DNA from: Amycolatopsis marina
GTDB lineage: Bacteria > Actinomycetota > Actinomycetes > Mycobacteriales > Pseudonocardiaceae
DNA: 64,000 nt
Direction: 5' to 3'
Assembly (NCBI RefSeq): GCF_900111885.1
Contig: NZ_FOKG01000003.1
Coordinates: 248,001 to 312,000, forward strand
Under the pieces are notes generated by a model. The model did not search any database. It had not been told where the DNA came from and saw only the letters and a program-made list of their open reading frames with translations. This document shows positions 1-8,462 of the stretch, piece by piece; position 1 is the first letter of the stretch, and each line of letters starts with the position of its first letter. The position numbers and the translations under genes are program-made.

Positions 1-90
1 GGTCTCCGGCTCCTCCGGTGGCTGTGGCGGCCACGGCCTCGGCGGCCACGGCACACATGGTGGATCGGCGTAGAACTCCGGCCGCTCCAT
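1..90 (-). CDS. Proline-rich protein, N-terminal fragment (runs off window)
   Basis: An ATG at 90 opens a frame that stays open to the window edge. The 30 visible residues begin MERPEFYADPP and then become very rich in Pro, Trp and Glu (PWPPRPWPPQPPEEPE). The start codon overlaps the stop of the upstream gene as TGATG, so translation is probably coupled. The upstream gene looks like an ESX/WXG100-type protein, so this may be the partner gene of an ESX-like pair (inference). Too little is visible to assign a family. Confidence 0.5.
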   Translation of the reverse strand, partial: MERPEFYADPPCVPWPPRPWPPQPPEEPET

Positions 91-551
91 CAGAAACCTC
101 CGTCCAGTGCCCGGCCGATGTCTCGAGTGCTCTGGGCAGCGCTCTCGTCGGTCTCGGTGTAGGTCCGGTCGGCCGCGCGCACGATGTCCTCCAGTTCCGC
201 CACCACCTCGCTGAACTGTTCGAGGACCGGCAGTACGGCGCCGGGGTTGCCTGCCGCGGCTCCCCGCAGTCGCTCGGCCATCGTTCGGCCGATGATGTTG
301 TCGCCCAGCCTCAGCGGCACGTCGAGTCCGTCGGCCACGTCGACGATCAACTGCCGGACCTGCGCCTGCACGGACGAGAGATCCGCCATCAGCTGCCGGG
401 CAGCGCCGTCGTCGAGGGCGAGCCCTCCGCTCTGCGCCTGGGTCTTGACCTGCTGGATCTGTCGGGCCACCGGAGCGAGCGCGGCTCCGGCGGGTTGCGC
501 GAACCCCGCGACCGGCGACGGCTCCCCACGGCTCAGTTCAGCATCGACCAC
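90..551 (-). CDS. ESX/WXG100-type helical protein
   Basis: The protein has 153 residues, is mainly helical, and has no signal peptide or membrane segment. The GTG start at 551 has a purine-rich site (AGGGGTGGG) about 8 nt upstream. The C-terminal half (VLEQFSEVVAELEDIVRAADRTYTETDE) resembles the corresponding half of the 156-residue protein at 48080-48550, which sits in an ESX-type module (VLDQFNTVLDQAAEALERAAGIYQENED). That similarity is seen in the sequence; the ESX assignment is inference. The stop overlaps the start of a proline-rich gene that leaves the window, consistent with a two-gene operon. Confidence 0.55.
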   Translation of the reverse strand: MVDAELSRGEPSPVAGFAQPAGAALAPVARQIQQVKTQAQSGGLALDDGAARQLMADLSSVQAQVRQLIVDVADGLDVPLRLGDNIIGRTMAERLRGAAAGNPGAVLPVLEQFSEVVAELEDIVRAADRTYTETDESAAQSTRDIGRALDGGF

Positions 552-645
552 GATGTCATCCCACCCCTGTGTGACATTGGGATCGACACTGTACCGCCGT
601 ACCGAAACGCACAGGAGCGGTTTGAACTCGATTACTCCAGAAGGT

Positions 646-1296
646 TCACCTCAGGTGTGCGTCGAACCAGTCGAGCGTGCGCTGCCACGCCTCGGCCGCC
701 GCATCGGGATCGGCGTCGAACCGGTGATTGGCACCGGGGTAGCTCACCACGTTGGTGGCCACCTTGGCGGCGGATGCCGCGTCTCGGAGCCGCTCGATCT
801 CCACCTCGTCGGCGTTGTCGTCGGCGCCGCCGTGAATGCCGAGCCACGGACTGATCACCGTGCCCGCGACGTCGACCAGCGCGGGCAGGTCCCCGGCAAC
901 GGGCTCGCTGATGCCCACCGGCGAAACGCTCACCGCCGCGCCGAGCGACCGGCGCGTGGCCACCACAAGCGCCGCCGTGCCGCCGAGGTCGAAGCCGACC
1001 ACTCCGAGCAGATCCGCCCCGATACCCCGGTCGACCAGCCAGGCCAGCGTGACGTCCGTCGCGGTCAGCACGTCCGCGCATCCTGGCTCGGCACCAGGCG
1101 AGGTGATGTGCGGAGCGACGGCGAGCCAGCCCTCCTCGGCGAGCGCGGCCACGAGCAACCGCACTCCGTCGTTCACACCATCGGCCTCGTGCAGGACCAC
1201 CAGCCCGCCACGCGTCACTCCGTCCGGCTGGGCAAAGGTGAGGCGGACCGCACGGCCGTCCGGCCGCTCGTAGTCCTCGGTGTGCGTCTGCGTCAT
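646..1296 (-). CDS. Dienelactone hydrolase-family alpha/beta hydrolase with Asp at the nucleophile position
   Basis: The 216-residue protein has the size and motif order of dienelactone hydrolases: the Glu motif LHEADGVND near residue 37, a nucleophile elbow GFDLGG near 103, an acid region GGADDNAD near 160 and the catalytic His in GANHRF near 191. The family normally has Cys, sometimes Ser, in the GxCxGG elbow. Here it is Asp, as in haloalkane dehalogenase-type hydrolases. The start is taken as ATG at 1296; a TTG four codons upstream (1308) is possible. It is probably cytoplasmic and the substrate is unknown. Confidence 0.75.
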   Translation of the reverse strand: MTQTHTEDYERPDGRAVRLTFAQPDGVTRGGLVVLHEADGVNDGVRLLVAALAEEGWLAVAPHITSPGAEPGCADVLTATDVTLAWLVDRGIGADLLGVVGFDLGGTAALVVATRRSLGAAVSVSPVGISEPVAGDLPALVDVAGTVISPWLGIHGGADDNADEVEIERLRDAASAAKVATNVVSYPGANHRFDADPDAAAEAWQRTLDWFDAHLR

Positions 1297-1408
1297 GTAC
1301 CCACTCAACCACCAAGGGGTGAACCCAAGTCAACATGACGAGCACGACCTCGGGCGTTCGGCGCGGTCACGCGAGCCGATAACGTGGGTGACGCACCCCA
1401 CGACCTGA

Positions 1409-1523
1409 GGGTTGTGCACAATGCAGCCGACGGGGATCGGCCGGAGCTTGCGGAGGTCGATTCGCGGTGGATACATGCAGGTGACGGCCGGGATAATGCC
1501 GAACCAGCGACCGTGCACAACCC
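1409..1523. promoter_or_regulatory. Inverted pair of GGGTTGTGCAC sites upstream of pat
   Basis: GGGTTGTGCAC at 1409-1419 is repeated in exact inverted form (GTGCACAACCC) at 1513-1523. The two sites are about 100 bp apart and end about 35 nt before the pat start. The first copy is itself the palindrome TTGTGCACAA. The arrangement suggests paired operators, possibly for looping; the regulator is unknown. This is the main structure visible in the 260-bp gap. Confidence 0.35.
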
Positions 1524-1557
1524 GATCATTGAATGCGACACCAGGAGCCACACGACG

Positions 1558-2622
1558 ATGACGTCCCCTGTCCACACCCGTGCCGACCTCGACTCCCTGC
1601 CGAACTACGTGCCAGGGCGCACGGTGCCCGGTGCGATCAAGCTCGCCAGCAACGAGGTGCCTGGTGGACCGCTGCCCAGCGTGACCGAGGCGATCGCGCA
1701 GGCGGCCACTCAGGTCAACCGGTATCCGGACATGGGCGCGTGGGCGCTGGTCGACCGCGTGGCCCGCGAACTGGACGTCCCGGCGGAACAGGTCGCCGTC
1801 GGCTGCGGTTCGGTGTCGTTGTGCCAGCAGTTGGTGCAGGCCCTCTGCGAGCCCGGCGACGAGGTGCTGTTCGCCTGGCGTTCGTTCGAGGCCTACCCGA
1901 TCCTCACGCAGATCGCCGGCGCGACGCCCGTCACCGTGCCGCTCGACGCGACGCACACGCACGACCTCGACGCCATGCTGGACGCCATCACCCCGCGCAC
2001 CCGGCTCGTGTTCGTCTGCAACCCGAACAACCCCACCGGCACCGCCGTCCGCCGTGCGCAGCTGACCCGATTCCTGGACAAGGTGCCGCCGCACGTGCTG
2101 GTTGCCCTTGACGAGGCCTACCGGGAGTTCGTCACCGACGAGGAGGTGCCGGACGGGCTGGAGTTCCTGCGGGAGCGGGAGAACGTGGCCGTACTGCGCA
2201 CGTTCTCCAAGGCCTACGGCCTCGCCGGCCTGCGGGCCGGATACGCGGCGGCACCAGCGAAGGTGACGGAGGCACTGCGCAAGGTGTACGTGCCGTTCAG
2301 CCTCAACGCACTCGCCCAGGCGGCCGCGATCGCGTCGCTCGACGCCAAGGACGAACTGATGGCCCGCTGCCGCGACATCGTCGCCGAGCGCACCAGGGTC
2401 CGCGACGCGCTGCTGGCCTCCGGCTATGTCGTACCGGAGACGCAGGCGAACTTCGTCTGGCTGCCGCTGGCCGAGCGGGCCTCGGAGTTCGCCGAGCACG
2501 CACTGGACAGCAAGGTCGTCGTCCGCCCGTTCGCGGGTGACGGCGTCCGGGTCACCATCGGCACCCCCGAGGAGAACGACGTGTTCCTCGATGCGGCGGC
2601 AAGCTTCCAGCGGCGCGCGTAG
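1558..2622 (+). CDS. pat: Aromatic (phenylalanine/histidinol-phosphate type) aminotransferase Pat
   Basis: A fold-type I PLP enzyme of 354 residues. It carries the short-form HisC/Pat hallmarks: N-terminal [19 protein letters not shown] in the middle, LDEAYREF, and the PLP-lysine motif [14 protein letters not shown] with Lys218. The family transaminates histidinol phosphate or aromatic keto acids. It stands outside any his operon and its position recalls M. tuberculosis Rv3772 (hisC2/pat), so an aromatic role is preferred. The start is ATG 1558 with AGGAG about 10 nt upstream; the frame is open further upstream but shows no family similarity there. It converges on glmS with an 11-nt gap. Confidence 0.85.
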   Translation: MTSPVHTRADLDSLPNYVPGRTVPGAIKLASNEVPGGPLPSVTEAIAQAATQVNRYPDMGAWALVDRVARELDVPAEQVAVGCGSVSLCQQLVQALCEPGDEVLFAWRSFEAYPILTQIAGATPVTVPLDATHTHDLDAMLDAITPRTRLVFVCNPNNPTGTAVRRAQLTRFLDKVPPHVLVALDEAYREFVTDEEVPDGLEFLRERENVAVLRTFSKAYGLAGLRAGYAAAPAKVTEALRKVYVPFSLNALAQAAAIASLDAKDELMARCRDIVAERTRVRDALLASGYVVPETQANFVWLPLAERASEFAEHALDSKVVVRPFAGDGVRVTIGTPEENDVFLDAAASFQRRA

Positions 2623-2633
2623 CGCCGGCGGCA

Positions 2634-4457
2634 CTACTCGACGGTGACGCTCTTCGCCAGGTTGCGCGGCTTGTCGATGTCCCTGCCCAGCTGTGCCGCC
2701 AGGTGGTAGGCGAACAACTGCAGCGGTATGGCGAACAGGAGGGGGTCCAGCTCCGGCTCCGACCTCGGCACGGTCAGCACCACATCGGCGAGCCCGTCGG
2801 GCAGCTCCGCGTTGGTGACCGCGATGACCGGTCCGCCGCGCGCCTTGATCTGCTCGATCGTGCCGAGGTTCTTCGCCAGCAGTTCGTCGTCGGGCACGAG
2901 CACCACCGACGGCATGCGCTCGTCGATCAGCGCGAGTGGCCCGTGCTTGAGCTCGGCGGCCTGGTAGGCCTCGGCGTGCACGTAGGAGATCTCCTTGAGC
3001 TTCTGCGCGCCCTCCCTGGCCACCGGCCAACCGCGCACCCGCCCGATGAAGAACATGTGCTCCGCCGCGCTGAACCGCTCGGCCGCGCGGATGATCTGCT
3101 CCTCGTCGGCGAGGATGGCGTCGATCTGGGCGGGTAGCTCCGCCAGCGCATCCACGAGCCTGCGTCCGTTCGCGACCGAGAGGTCCCGGACCCGCCCGAG
3201 CAGCAGCGCCAGCATCGCGAAGCACACGCTCATGTTCGTCACGGCCTTGGTGGAGGCGACCGACACCTCCGGGCCTGCGTGCAGGAAGACCCCGCTGCCG
3301 CACTCGCGGGCGATCGCGCTGCCGACGACGTTCACCATGCCGATCACTCGGCCGCCCTTGCGCTTGAGCTCCTGCACCGCGGCGAGGGTGTCGAGTGTTT
3401 CACCGGACTGGCTGACCGCCACGTACAGGGTGTCGGGGTCGACGACGGGATTGCGGTAGCGGAACTCGGACGCCGGTTCGGCGTCGGCGGGCAGGCGCGC
3501 CCACTCCTCGACGAGGTTCGCCCCGAGCTGTCCGGCGTAGTAGGCCGAGCCGCAGCCGAGGAACTTCACCCGCCGGATCGAGCGCAGTGCGCGCGCGTCC
3601 AGTTCGATCCCACCGAGATGCGCGGTGGAGAAGCGCTCGTCCAGCCTGCCCATCAGTGCACGGCGCACGGCCTCCGGCTGCTCGTGCATCTCCTTGCGCA
3701 TGAAGTCCGCGAACTCGCCGAGCTGGTAGTCGTCCTCGGCGACGTCCACAGTGGTCGGTGTCTTGGCGGTACGGCGCGCCTGGAGCGTGCTGGTGCGGAA
3801 GTCGTCCTTGGTGATGGTGGCCAGCTCGCCGTCGTCCAGGTAGACGACACGCTGGGTGTGCCGGACCAGAGCGGCGACGTCGGAAGCGACAAACATCTCG
3901 CCGTCACCGATGCCGAGGACGATCGGACTGCCGTTGCGGGCGACCACCAGCTCGTCGGGCTCGCGAAGGTCGAGCACGACGACGCCGTAGGCCCCGTCCA
4001 CCCCGCGCAACGCGGCACGCACGGCGTCCTCCAGTGTGTCCGCGACCTCCCGCTCGGCGGCGATGAGGTGCGCCAGCGCCTCGGTGTCGGTGTCCGACAC
4101 GAACTCCACCCCGGTCGCGGTCAGCTTTTTGCGCAGGACCTCGGCGTTCTCGATGATCCCGTTGTGCACCACGGCGATCCGGCCGCTCGCGTCCACATGC
4201 GGGTGGGCGTTGGCATCGGTCGGTTCACCGTGCGTCGCCCACCTGGTGTGCGCGATTCCCACCGTCGAGCTGGTGCCCTTGCCCACCAGCTCGCGCAGTT
4301 CGTCGACCCGCACCGCCGCCTTGGTGACCTTGAGCCGCCCGCGGTGCACGACGGCGATGCCCGCCGAGTCGTATCCGCGGTACTCCAGCCGGTGCAGTCC
4401 CTCCAACAGGATCGGCCCGGCAGGCCGGGAGCCCAGATAACCGACGATTCCACACAT
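2634..4457 (-). CDS. glmS: Glutamine--fructose-6-phosphate aminotransferase (GlmS)
   Basis: Makes glucosamine-6-phosphate from fructose-6-phosphate and glutamine, the first step to UDP-GlcNAc for peptidoglycan. The 607 residues match the family length. The start at 4457 gives MCGIVGYLG, which exposes Cys2, the glutaminase nucleophile after Met removal; GGAAG lies just upstream. The glutaminase domain (about 2-220) shows HTRWATHG and HNGIIEN. Two SIS domains follow (about 290-420 and 460-590, with SQSGETLDT and the C-terminal DKPRNLAKSVTVE signature). A small conserved gene ends 24 nt upstream on the same strand. No ribozyme is visible before it. Confidence 0.96.
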   Translation of the reverse strand: MCGIVGYLGSRPAGPILLEGLHRLEYRGYDSAGIAVVHRGRLKVTKAAVRVDELRELVGKGTSSTVGIAHTRWATHGEPTDANAHPHVDASGRIAVVHNGIIENAEVLRKKLTATGVEFVSDTDTEALAHLIAAEREVADTLEDAVRAALRGVDGAYGVVVLDLREPDELVVARNGSPIVLGIGDGEMFVASDVAALVRHTQRVVYLDDGELATITKDDFRTSTLQARRTAKTPTTVDVAEDDYQLGEFADFMRKEMHEQPEAVRRALMGRLDERFSTAHLGGIELDARALRSIRRVKFLGCGSAYYAGQLGANLVEEWARLPADAEPASEFRYRNPVVDPDTLYVAVSQSGETLDTLAAVQELKRKGGRVIGMVNVVGSAIARECGSGVFLHAGPEVSVASTKAVTNMSVCFAMLALLLGRVRDLSVANGRRLVDALAELPAQIDAILADEEQIIRAAERFSAAEHMFFIGRVRGWPVAREGAQKLKEISYVHAEAYQAAELKHGPLALIDERMPSVVLVPDDELLAKNLGTIEQIKARGGPVIAVTNAELPDGLADVVLTVPRSEPELDPLLFAIPLQLFAYHLAAQLGRDIDKPRNLAKSVTVE

Positions 4458-4481
4458 GATGCTTCCAATCCGCACACCGCG

Positions 4482-4751
4482 TCAGCCGTAGACGATGCGG
4501 CGAAGCTGCCGTTCGGTGAGCCGGTCCGCCGCGAAGGGCCGGGCGGCCAGCTCGGCGCCGAGCATCGTCCAGATCTGCGCGTTCCGGTGACCACGCCGAT
4601 GCAGCTCCCCGTGGCGGCGGCGCACATACTGTTCGGTGGTCTCGCTGAAATAGGCGACGACGTCGGCGACCACGCGTGCCGCTGTCGGTGCCGGCAACCC
4701 GGTGGATCCGGCGATGTGACGGACCAGCTCGGAGTGTGGCACCTCCTCCAT
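4482..4751 (-). CDS. Small conserved hypothetical protein upstream of glmS
   Basis: An 89-residue basic helical protein starting MEEVPHSELVRHIAG, with TARVVADVVAYFSETTEQYV in the middle and ending AELAARPFAADRLTERQLRRIVYG. No signal peptide or membrane segment. A longer in-frame ORF reaches 4919, but its extra N-terminus would read through the palindromic repeats and is not protein-like, so ATG 4751 is chosen. The stop lies 24 nt before glmS, suggesting cotranscription. The family is not recognised; the regular helices and clustered Arg would suit a small nucleic-acid-binding protein (inference). Confidence 0.6.
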   Translation of the reverse strand: MEEVPHSELVRHIAGSTGLPAPTAARVVADVVAYFSETTEQYVRRRHGELHRRGHRNAQIWTMLGAELAARPFAADRLTERQLRRIVYG

Positions 4752-4850
4752 TCCGCAGACTCTGGCAGGCCGGACCGGAAGACGCAAATTTCCTGCCCGA
4801 TATCGGGCAGAAACCTCAAAAGAACCCGGACTGCGTGCGCGTGCAAGTAC

Positions 4851-4872
4851 CGCACTTTCCCGGGAAAGTGCG
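4851..4872. repeat. Dispersed palindrome, copy 1 (core CACTTTCCCGGGAAAGTG)
   Basis: A perfect 22-bp palindrome with CG flanks around the common core. It lies in the 202-bp gap between the small glmS-side gene and the lipase gene, 39 bp from copy 2. No T-run follows on either strand. Confidence 0.85.
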
Positions 4873-4911
4873 CGGCGTGGAGGCTCCCGCCGCAGGTCAC
4901 GGCCTCGCCCA

Positions 4912-4939
4912 CCTCGCACTTTCCCGGGAAAGTGCGAGG
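4912..4939. repeat. Dispersed palindrome, copy 2
   Basis: A perfect 28-bp palindrome: the common core CACTTTCCCGGGAAAGTG extended by CCTCG on the left and CGAGG on the right. The flanks differ from copy 1 but still pair. It ends 15 nt before the lipase stop codon. Confidence 0.85.
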
Positions 4940-4953
4940 CGTCGAGAGGCGGG

Positions 4954-6153
4954 TCAGCAGGTGGAGGTGGCGGGTTTTCCGGCGAAGCGGTCGGCGAGGA
5001 ACGCGAGCGCGTCGGCGCTGCCGGTGTGGACCAGCGTGATGTGGTCGGTGTCGTAGGCCTTCCACGTCAGCGACATTCCCAGGCCGCAGTAGTCGTCGCG
5101 CAGGGTCTCCGCCTGTCCGGGCGCGACCAGCTCGTCACCGCTCGCGTGGTACTGCAGCACCGGAGCCGGAATGGCCGATCCGCCGAGCTTGTTCTCCCCC
5201 ACCCTGGCCAGCCAGGGCGGAGTGAGCACGGGGCTGCTGGTCGTGTACTCACTCAGGGAATCGCCCGCATAGTCGATGAGCAGTTCCAGCGTGCAGGCGT
5301 TCTGCTCCATCTTCGCGAACTCCGCCCGGCCCCTGTCGTTCAGATACGAGTCGAGATCAAGTTCGGGATAGGCGTTGTCCAGACCGATCAGAGCGTAAGC
5401 CAGGAAGCCGAACCCGAACTTGCCTTCCAGCGGTAGTGCCACCTGGACGAGATCGGCCGGGACTCCGCCGCCCGCCACGCCGACCAGGTCGAGTTCGGGC
5501 GCGTAGTCGGGTTGCTGCTGCCCCGCCCACATCACCGCTCCACCGCCCTGGGAGTACCCGCGCAACGCCACGGGCGCCTGGTCCGACAACCCGGCCTCGG
5601 GCAGGCGCAGCGCCGCACGCACGGCGTCAAGCACCGCATGCCCCTCGGACCTGCCCACGATGTAACTCGTGGCCGGCTCCGGCGAGTAACCCTCGTAGTC
5701 GGTCATGGCGACCGCGTACCCACTGCGCAACAAGCCGTCCAGCGCGGGCTGCTCGTAGAAGGCCTGTCCCTGGAGCATTTTCGACGGCGCGCAGCGGAAC
5801 GCGGGGCCCTGCGTGCCCGCCGCGAAACCGACGACGGGGGCGGTCGCCGGATCGACCCCCTTCGGCACGAGCACGGTGCCCGTCACCGCGTTGGGCTCAC
5901 CGAGCGCGTCGGTGGACCGATACATGATCTGCCAGGCATCGGCGATTTCCGTTGCGGTTCCCGGCCGTGAAGGACGTGCTCTGATGATGTCTCCGGGCGC
6001 ACCGGACAATTCGGCAGGCGGGACGTAGAAACTGTCGTCCAAGGCGGCTGGCGCGGCGATCGCGGGGGCGGTCAACGTCCCTGCGACGACCGACAACGCG
6101 ACGGCGGACGCGGTGAGCAGAAAACGGCGGAAACGACGCGAAGAATTCGGCAT
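4954..6153 (-). CDS. Secreted lipase (LIP/secretory lipase family)
   Basis: A 399-residue protein with an N-terminal Sec signal: RRFRRFLLT followed by a hydrophobic stretch and APAIAAPAA as the likely cleavage region. The catalytic elbow is GYSQGGGA (Ser about 201), the acid is probably in SGDELV and the His in DTDHITLVH. The family hydrolyses triacylglycerols and other esters outside the cell. ATG 6153 is preferred because it begins the signal peptide; a TTG lies 12 codons upstream. The region before it is unusually AT-rich for this genome (about 6154-6230) and probably holds the promoter. Confidence 0.85.
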   Translation of the reverse strand: MPNSSRRFRRFLLTASAVALSVVAGTLTAPAIAAPAALDDSFYVPPAELSGAPGDIIRARPSRPGTATEIADAWQIMYRSTDALGEPNAVTGTVLVPKGVDPATAPVVGFAAGTQGPAFRCAPSKMLQGQAFYEQPALDGLLRSGYAVAMTDYEGYSPEPATSYIVGRSEGHAVLDAVRAALRLPEAGLSDQAPVALRGYSQGGGAVMWAGQQQPDYAPELDLVGVAGGGVPADLVQVALPLEGKFGFGFLAYALIGLDNAYPELDLDSYLNDRGRAEFAKMEQNACTLELLIDYAGDSLSEYTTSSPVLTPPWLARVGENKLGGSAIPAPVLQYHASGDELVAPGQAETLRDDYCGLGMSLTWKAYDTDHITLVHTGSADALAFLADRFAGKPATSTC

Positions 6154-6254
6154 GCGGCTTAAAGTAATAGGAAATAGATGCGTCGGCAAAAATTGTAAGT
6201 CAATTACCGGATTTTAATTGGCCGACTGTGAACGAGGTGAGGGTTATGCCCGAC

Positions 6255-7010
6255 TCAGCGCAGGAGCATCTGCACGACCGCGGCGAGACCGACGACGATG
6301 ATCACCGCGCGCAGCACCTTCGGGGAGAGCTTGCGGCCGATCCTGGCACCGAGGAGACCACCGAGGACCGAGCCGGCCGCGAGCAGCCCGACGACCGGCC
6401 AGCTGATCGGCGCGATGAACGCGTAGATGGTGCCTGCGACAACGTTGACGATCGCTGACAACACGTTCTTGATCCCGTTGAGGCGCTGGATCGAGTCGGA
6501 CAACAACATGCCCATGACCGCCATCAGCATCACGCCCTGCGCGGCCGTGAAGTAACCGCCGTAGATGCCGATGAGGAAGATCAGGAACAGCAGCAGCGGG
6601 CCATAACGCTTCGTCCGTCCGCCGTTGCGGCTCGCGACCCACGCGGAGACCCGCGGCTGAACGATCACCAGGATCACGGCCAGCCCGATGAGAACCGGCA
6701 CGACCGCTTCGAACGTGTCACTCGGCAGCGAGAGCAGCAGGATGGTCCCGCCGATCGCCCCGAGGAACGATGCGGTGCCGTAGACCAGCAGGCGCCGCAG
6801 CTCTCCCCTGATCTCGTGCCGGTACCCGATAGCACCGCTGATCGTCCCGGGTGCCAGGCCGATGGCGTTGGAGGTGGTGGCGGTGACCGGCGGGTATCCG
6901 AGCGCCACCAGGACCGGAAAGGTCACCAGCGTCCCCGAGCCGACGACGGTATTGATCGTGCCTGCCCAGATGCCGGCCAGGCCGATGAGAACCGCGTGCC
7001 ACCACGTCAT
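6255..7010 (-). CDS. TSUP (TauE/SafE) family membrane transporter
   Basis: A 251-residue integral membrane protein with about eight hydrophobic segments in two repeats, ATG start. The motif GTINTVVGSGTLVTFPVL near the N-terminus is typical of the TauE/SafE family, whose members export sulfite, sulfonates or related organic anions. The second half has GIYGGYFTAAQGVMLMAV, the matching repeat signature. No sulfur-metabolism gene is adjacent, so the substrate cannot be named. It is divergent from the baeRF2-type gene. Confidence 0.85.
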   Translation of the reverse strand: MTWWHAVLIGLAGIWAGTINTVVGSGTLVTFPVLVALGYPPVTATTSNAIGLAPGTISGAIGYRHEIRGELRRLLVYGTASFLGAIGGTILLLSLPSDTFEAVVPVLIGLAVILVIVQPRVSAWVASRNGGRTKRYGPLLLFLIFLIGIYGGYFTAAQGVMLMAVMGMLLSDSIQRLNGIKNVLSAIVNVVAGTIYAFIAPISWPVVGLLAAGSVLGGLLGARIGRKLSPKVLRAVIIVVGLAAVVQMLLR

Positions 7011-7150
7011 CGTGCAATCACGTTAGTGAGCCTAAGCAACAGCGCCCCGACCCTTGAAGCGGGTGTGGCAGGACAGACAACGCACACCGTCACATCTTAT
7101 GTACGCAGCGTGCTCCTGACTGACAGGAACCGTCGCGACCATCGGGTGAC

Positions 7151-7176
7151 GTTTCGCTTCCTGGTGAATCGGGTAC
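7151..7176 (+). promoter_or_regulatory. SigF-type promoter candidate, GTTT-N16-GGGTAC
   Basis: GTTT at 7151-7154 and GGGTAC at 7171-7176 are separated by 16 bases. This matches the known consensus of the SigF/sigma-B class in actinobacteria (GTTT, about 15-17 bases, GGGTAT/C). The expected start near 7183 gives a leader of about 30 nt to the baeRF2-type gene at 7215. A SigF-class gene lies 1.7 kb downstream. Confidence 0.7.
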
Positions 7177-7214
7177 ACGCCGCTGCAGGACAGGCCCGGA
7201 AGCAAGGAGGATCT

Positions 7215-8312
7215 GTGCAAACTACGGGGTTCCGCGACCTGGTGACCACCGACGGCCCGTTCGCCTCGGTGTACTTCGAGGACACATACCAGACGGAGGA
7301 CGCGGAGAAGCAGCTCGAGCTCAGGTGGCGCGAGTTGCGGGAGCGCCTCAGCGAACAGGGCACCCCGGAGTCCACTTTGGATTCACTTGAGGCCGCTGTG
7401 CAGGAGGGCGACCGCGCGGTGGGCGAAGGCGGTCGGGCACTTATCGCGGCCGCTGACCGGATTCTGCTTGACCGGCATCTGGAAACGCCGCCGGCAACCG
7501 CCCAGGCTCGCCACTCGGATCTGCCTTTCCTGCTGCCACTGGCCCGCTACGGGGAGGTCGCTCCCCCACATGTCGTGGTCGTGGTCGACAGTGTTGGGGC
7601 GGAAATCACCGCTGTGGACCGGTTCGGTGAGGTGGTCGCCCAGCGCACCACTGAGGGCAGGGAGCATCCCGTACACGCGGTGACCCACGCGGGCCAGGTC
7701 ATGGCCCATCTGCAGGAGCACGTGGACGAGGTCATCAAGCACAACATCAACGAGGTCGCCGAGGAGGTCGCCAAACTCGCGCGGAGTACGGGTGCCCAGC
7801 TGGTGATCGTCGCGGGTGAGGTGCAGTCCCGCACCAAGCTGCACGAAGCGCTGCCAGAGCAGGCTCGCAGGCTCGCGACCGAGGTGGAGCCCGGCACTCG
7901 GGCTCCCGGCTCGGACCCGGCCCAGCTGAGCGCCGCGGTACGTGAGGTGATCGACCAGGCCAGGCGAGCACGGCTCGATGAGGTCGCCGAGCGGTTCAGG
8001 GCCGAGGACGGCCGCGGGCAGGGCCTTGCAGCGCAGGGGCTGGATGCCGTAACCGCCGCGCTTCGTGAACGAAAGGTGGACACGCTCCTGGTAGGCGACG
8101 TCACCGCCACCAACGTCCTCATTGGCCCGGACCGGTCCCAGGTCGCGACGAAGGCGGAAGACCTGGCCGGTTCCGGAGGCGCGACAGCGGGCAGCTACCG
8201 CGCCGACGAGGCGCTGGTGGTCGCCGCGGTCGCCACCGGGGCCGACCTGGTGGACGTGCGCGATCGGCTCGAACTCGACGACGGCGTCGGCGCCCTGCTC
8301 CGGCACAACTGA
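7215..8312 (+). CDS. baeRF2-family (Rv2629-like) release-factor-related protein
   Basis: A 365-residue cytoplasmic protein. The GTG start at 7215 has an AAGGAGG site at 7204-7210; the frame is open further upstream but nothing there is protein-like. The middle (HVVVVVDSVGAEITAVDRFGEV) and C-terminal part (VDTLLVGDVTATNVLIG, DEALVVAAVATGADLVDV) resemble the bacterial-archaeo-eukaryotic release factor family 2 with its eRF1-like/Vms1-like fold. From memory, Rv2629 is a hypoxia- or stress-induced member. The GTTT-N16-GGGTAC element at 7151 and the nearby rsbW-sigF pair imply sigma-factor-controlled expression during stress. Its biochemical activity is unknown; a ribosome-linked role is only inferred from the fold. 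Confidence 0.7.
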   Translation: MQTTGFRDLVTTDGPFASVYFEDTYQTEDAEKQLELRWRELRERLSEQGTPESTLDSLEAAVQEGDRAVGEGGRALIAAADRILLDRHLETPPATAQARHSDLPFLLPLARYGEVAPPHVVVVVDSVGAEITAVDRFGEVVAQRTTEGREHPVHAVTHAGQVMAHLQEHVDEVIKHNINEVAEEVAKLARSTGAQLVIVAGEVQSRTKLHEALPEQARRLATEVEPGTRAPGSDPAQLSAAVREVIDQARRARLDEVAERFRAEDGRGQGLAAQGLDAVTAALRERKVDTLLVGDVTATNVLIGPDRSQVATKAEDLAGSGGATAGSYRADEALVVAAVATGADLVDVRDRLELDDGVGALLRHN

Positions 8313-8462
8313 TGCATGTTCTCCGGAGGCACACGCGGCGAGAACCCCGGAAAGGGTCGACAATGTCAGAGAAGCAACCGAACCTGGAACTTGACAGGTG
8401 ACCGCGAGGTGTACTGGGGTCTGCTTCGCTCCGAGATATCGACCAGTCAGCAGAGGTGAGGC

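Noticed and set aside
1291..1316. GGGTAC with GTTC upstream on the minus strand as a fourth SigF-type promoter
   Set aside because: The spacing is 18, the -35 is GTTC not GTTT, and the -10 would lie only a few bases before the chosen ATG.
1330..3303. Long minus-strand open frame (657 codons) across pat and the end of glmS
   Set aside because: It is antisense to pat, Arg/Gly-rich in one part and shows no domain. It is explained by high GC content of the overlapped genes.
4851..4939. CRISPR array from repeated palindromes
   Set aside because: Only two copies with non-uniform flanks and no unique equal-length spacers; no cas genes in the window.
3279..5039. Long plus-strand open frame over glmS
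   Set aside because: It is the mirror of the GlmS coding frame, whose identity is certain, and it also runs through palindromic repeats at the end.
8391..8419. TTGACA as a housekeeping promoter for rsbW-sigF
   Set aside because: No acceptable -10 sequence lies at 16-18 bp, so the match is too weak to report as a promoter.
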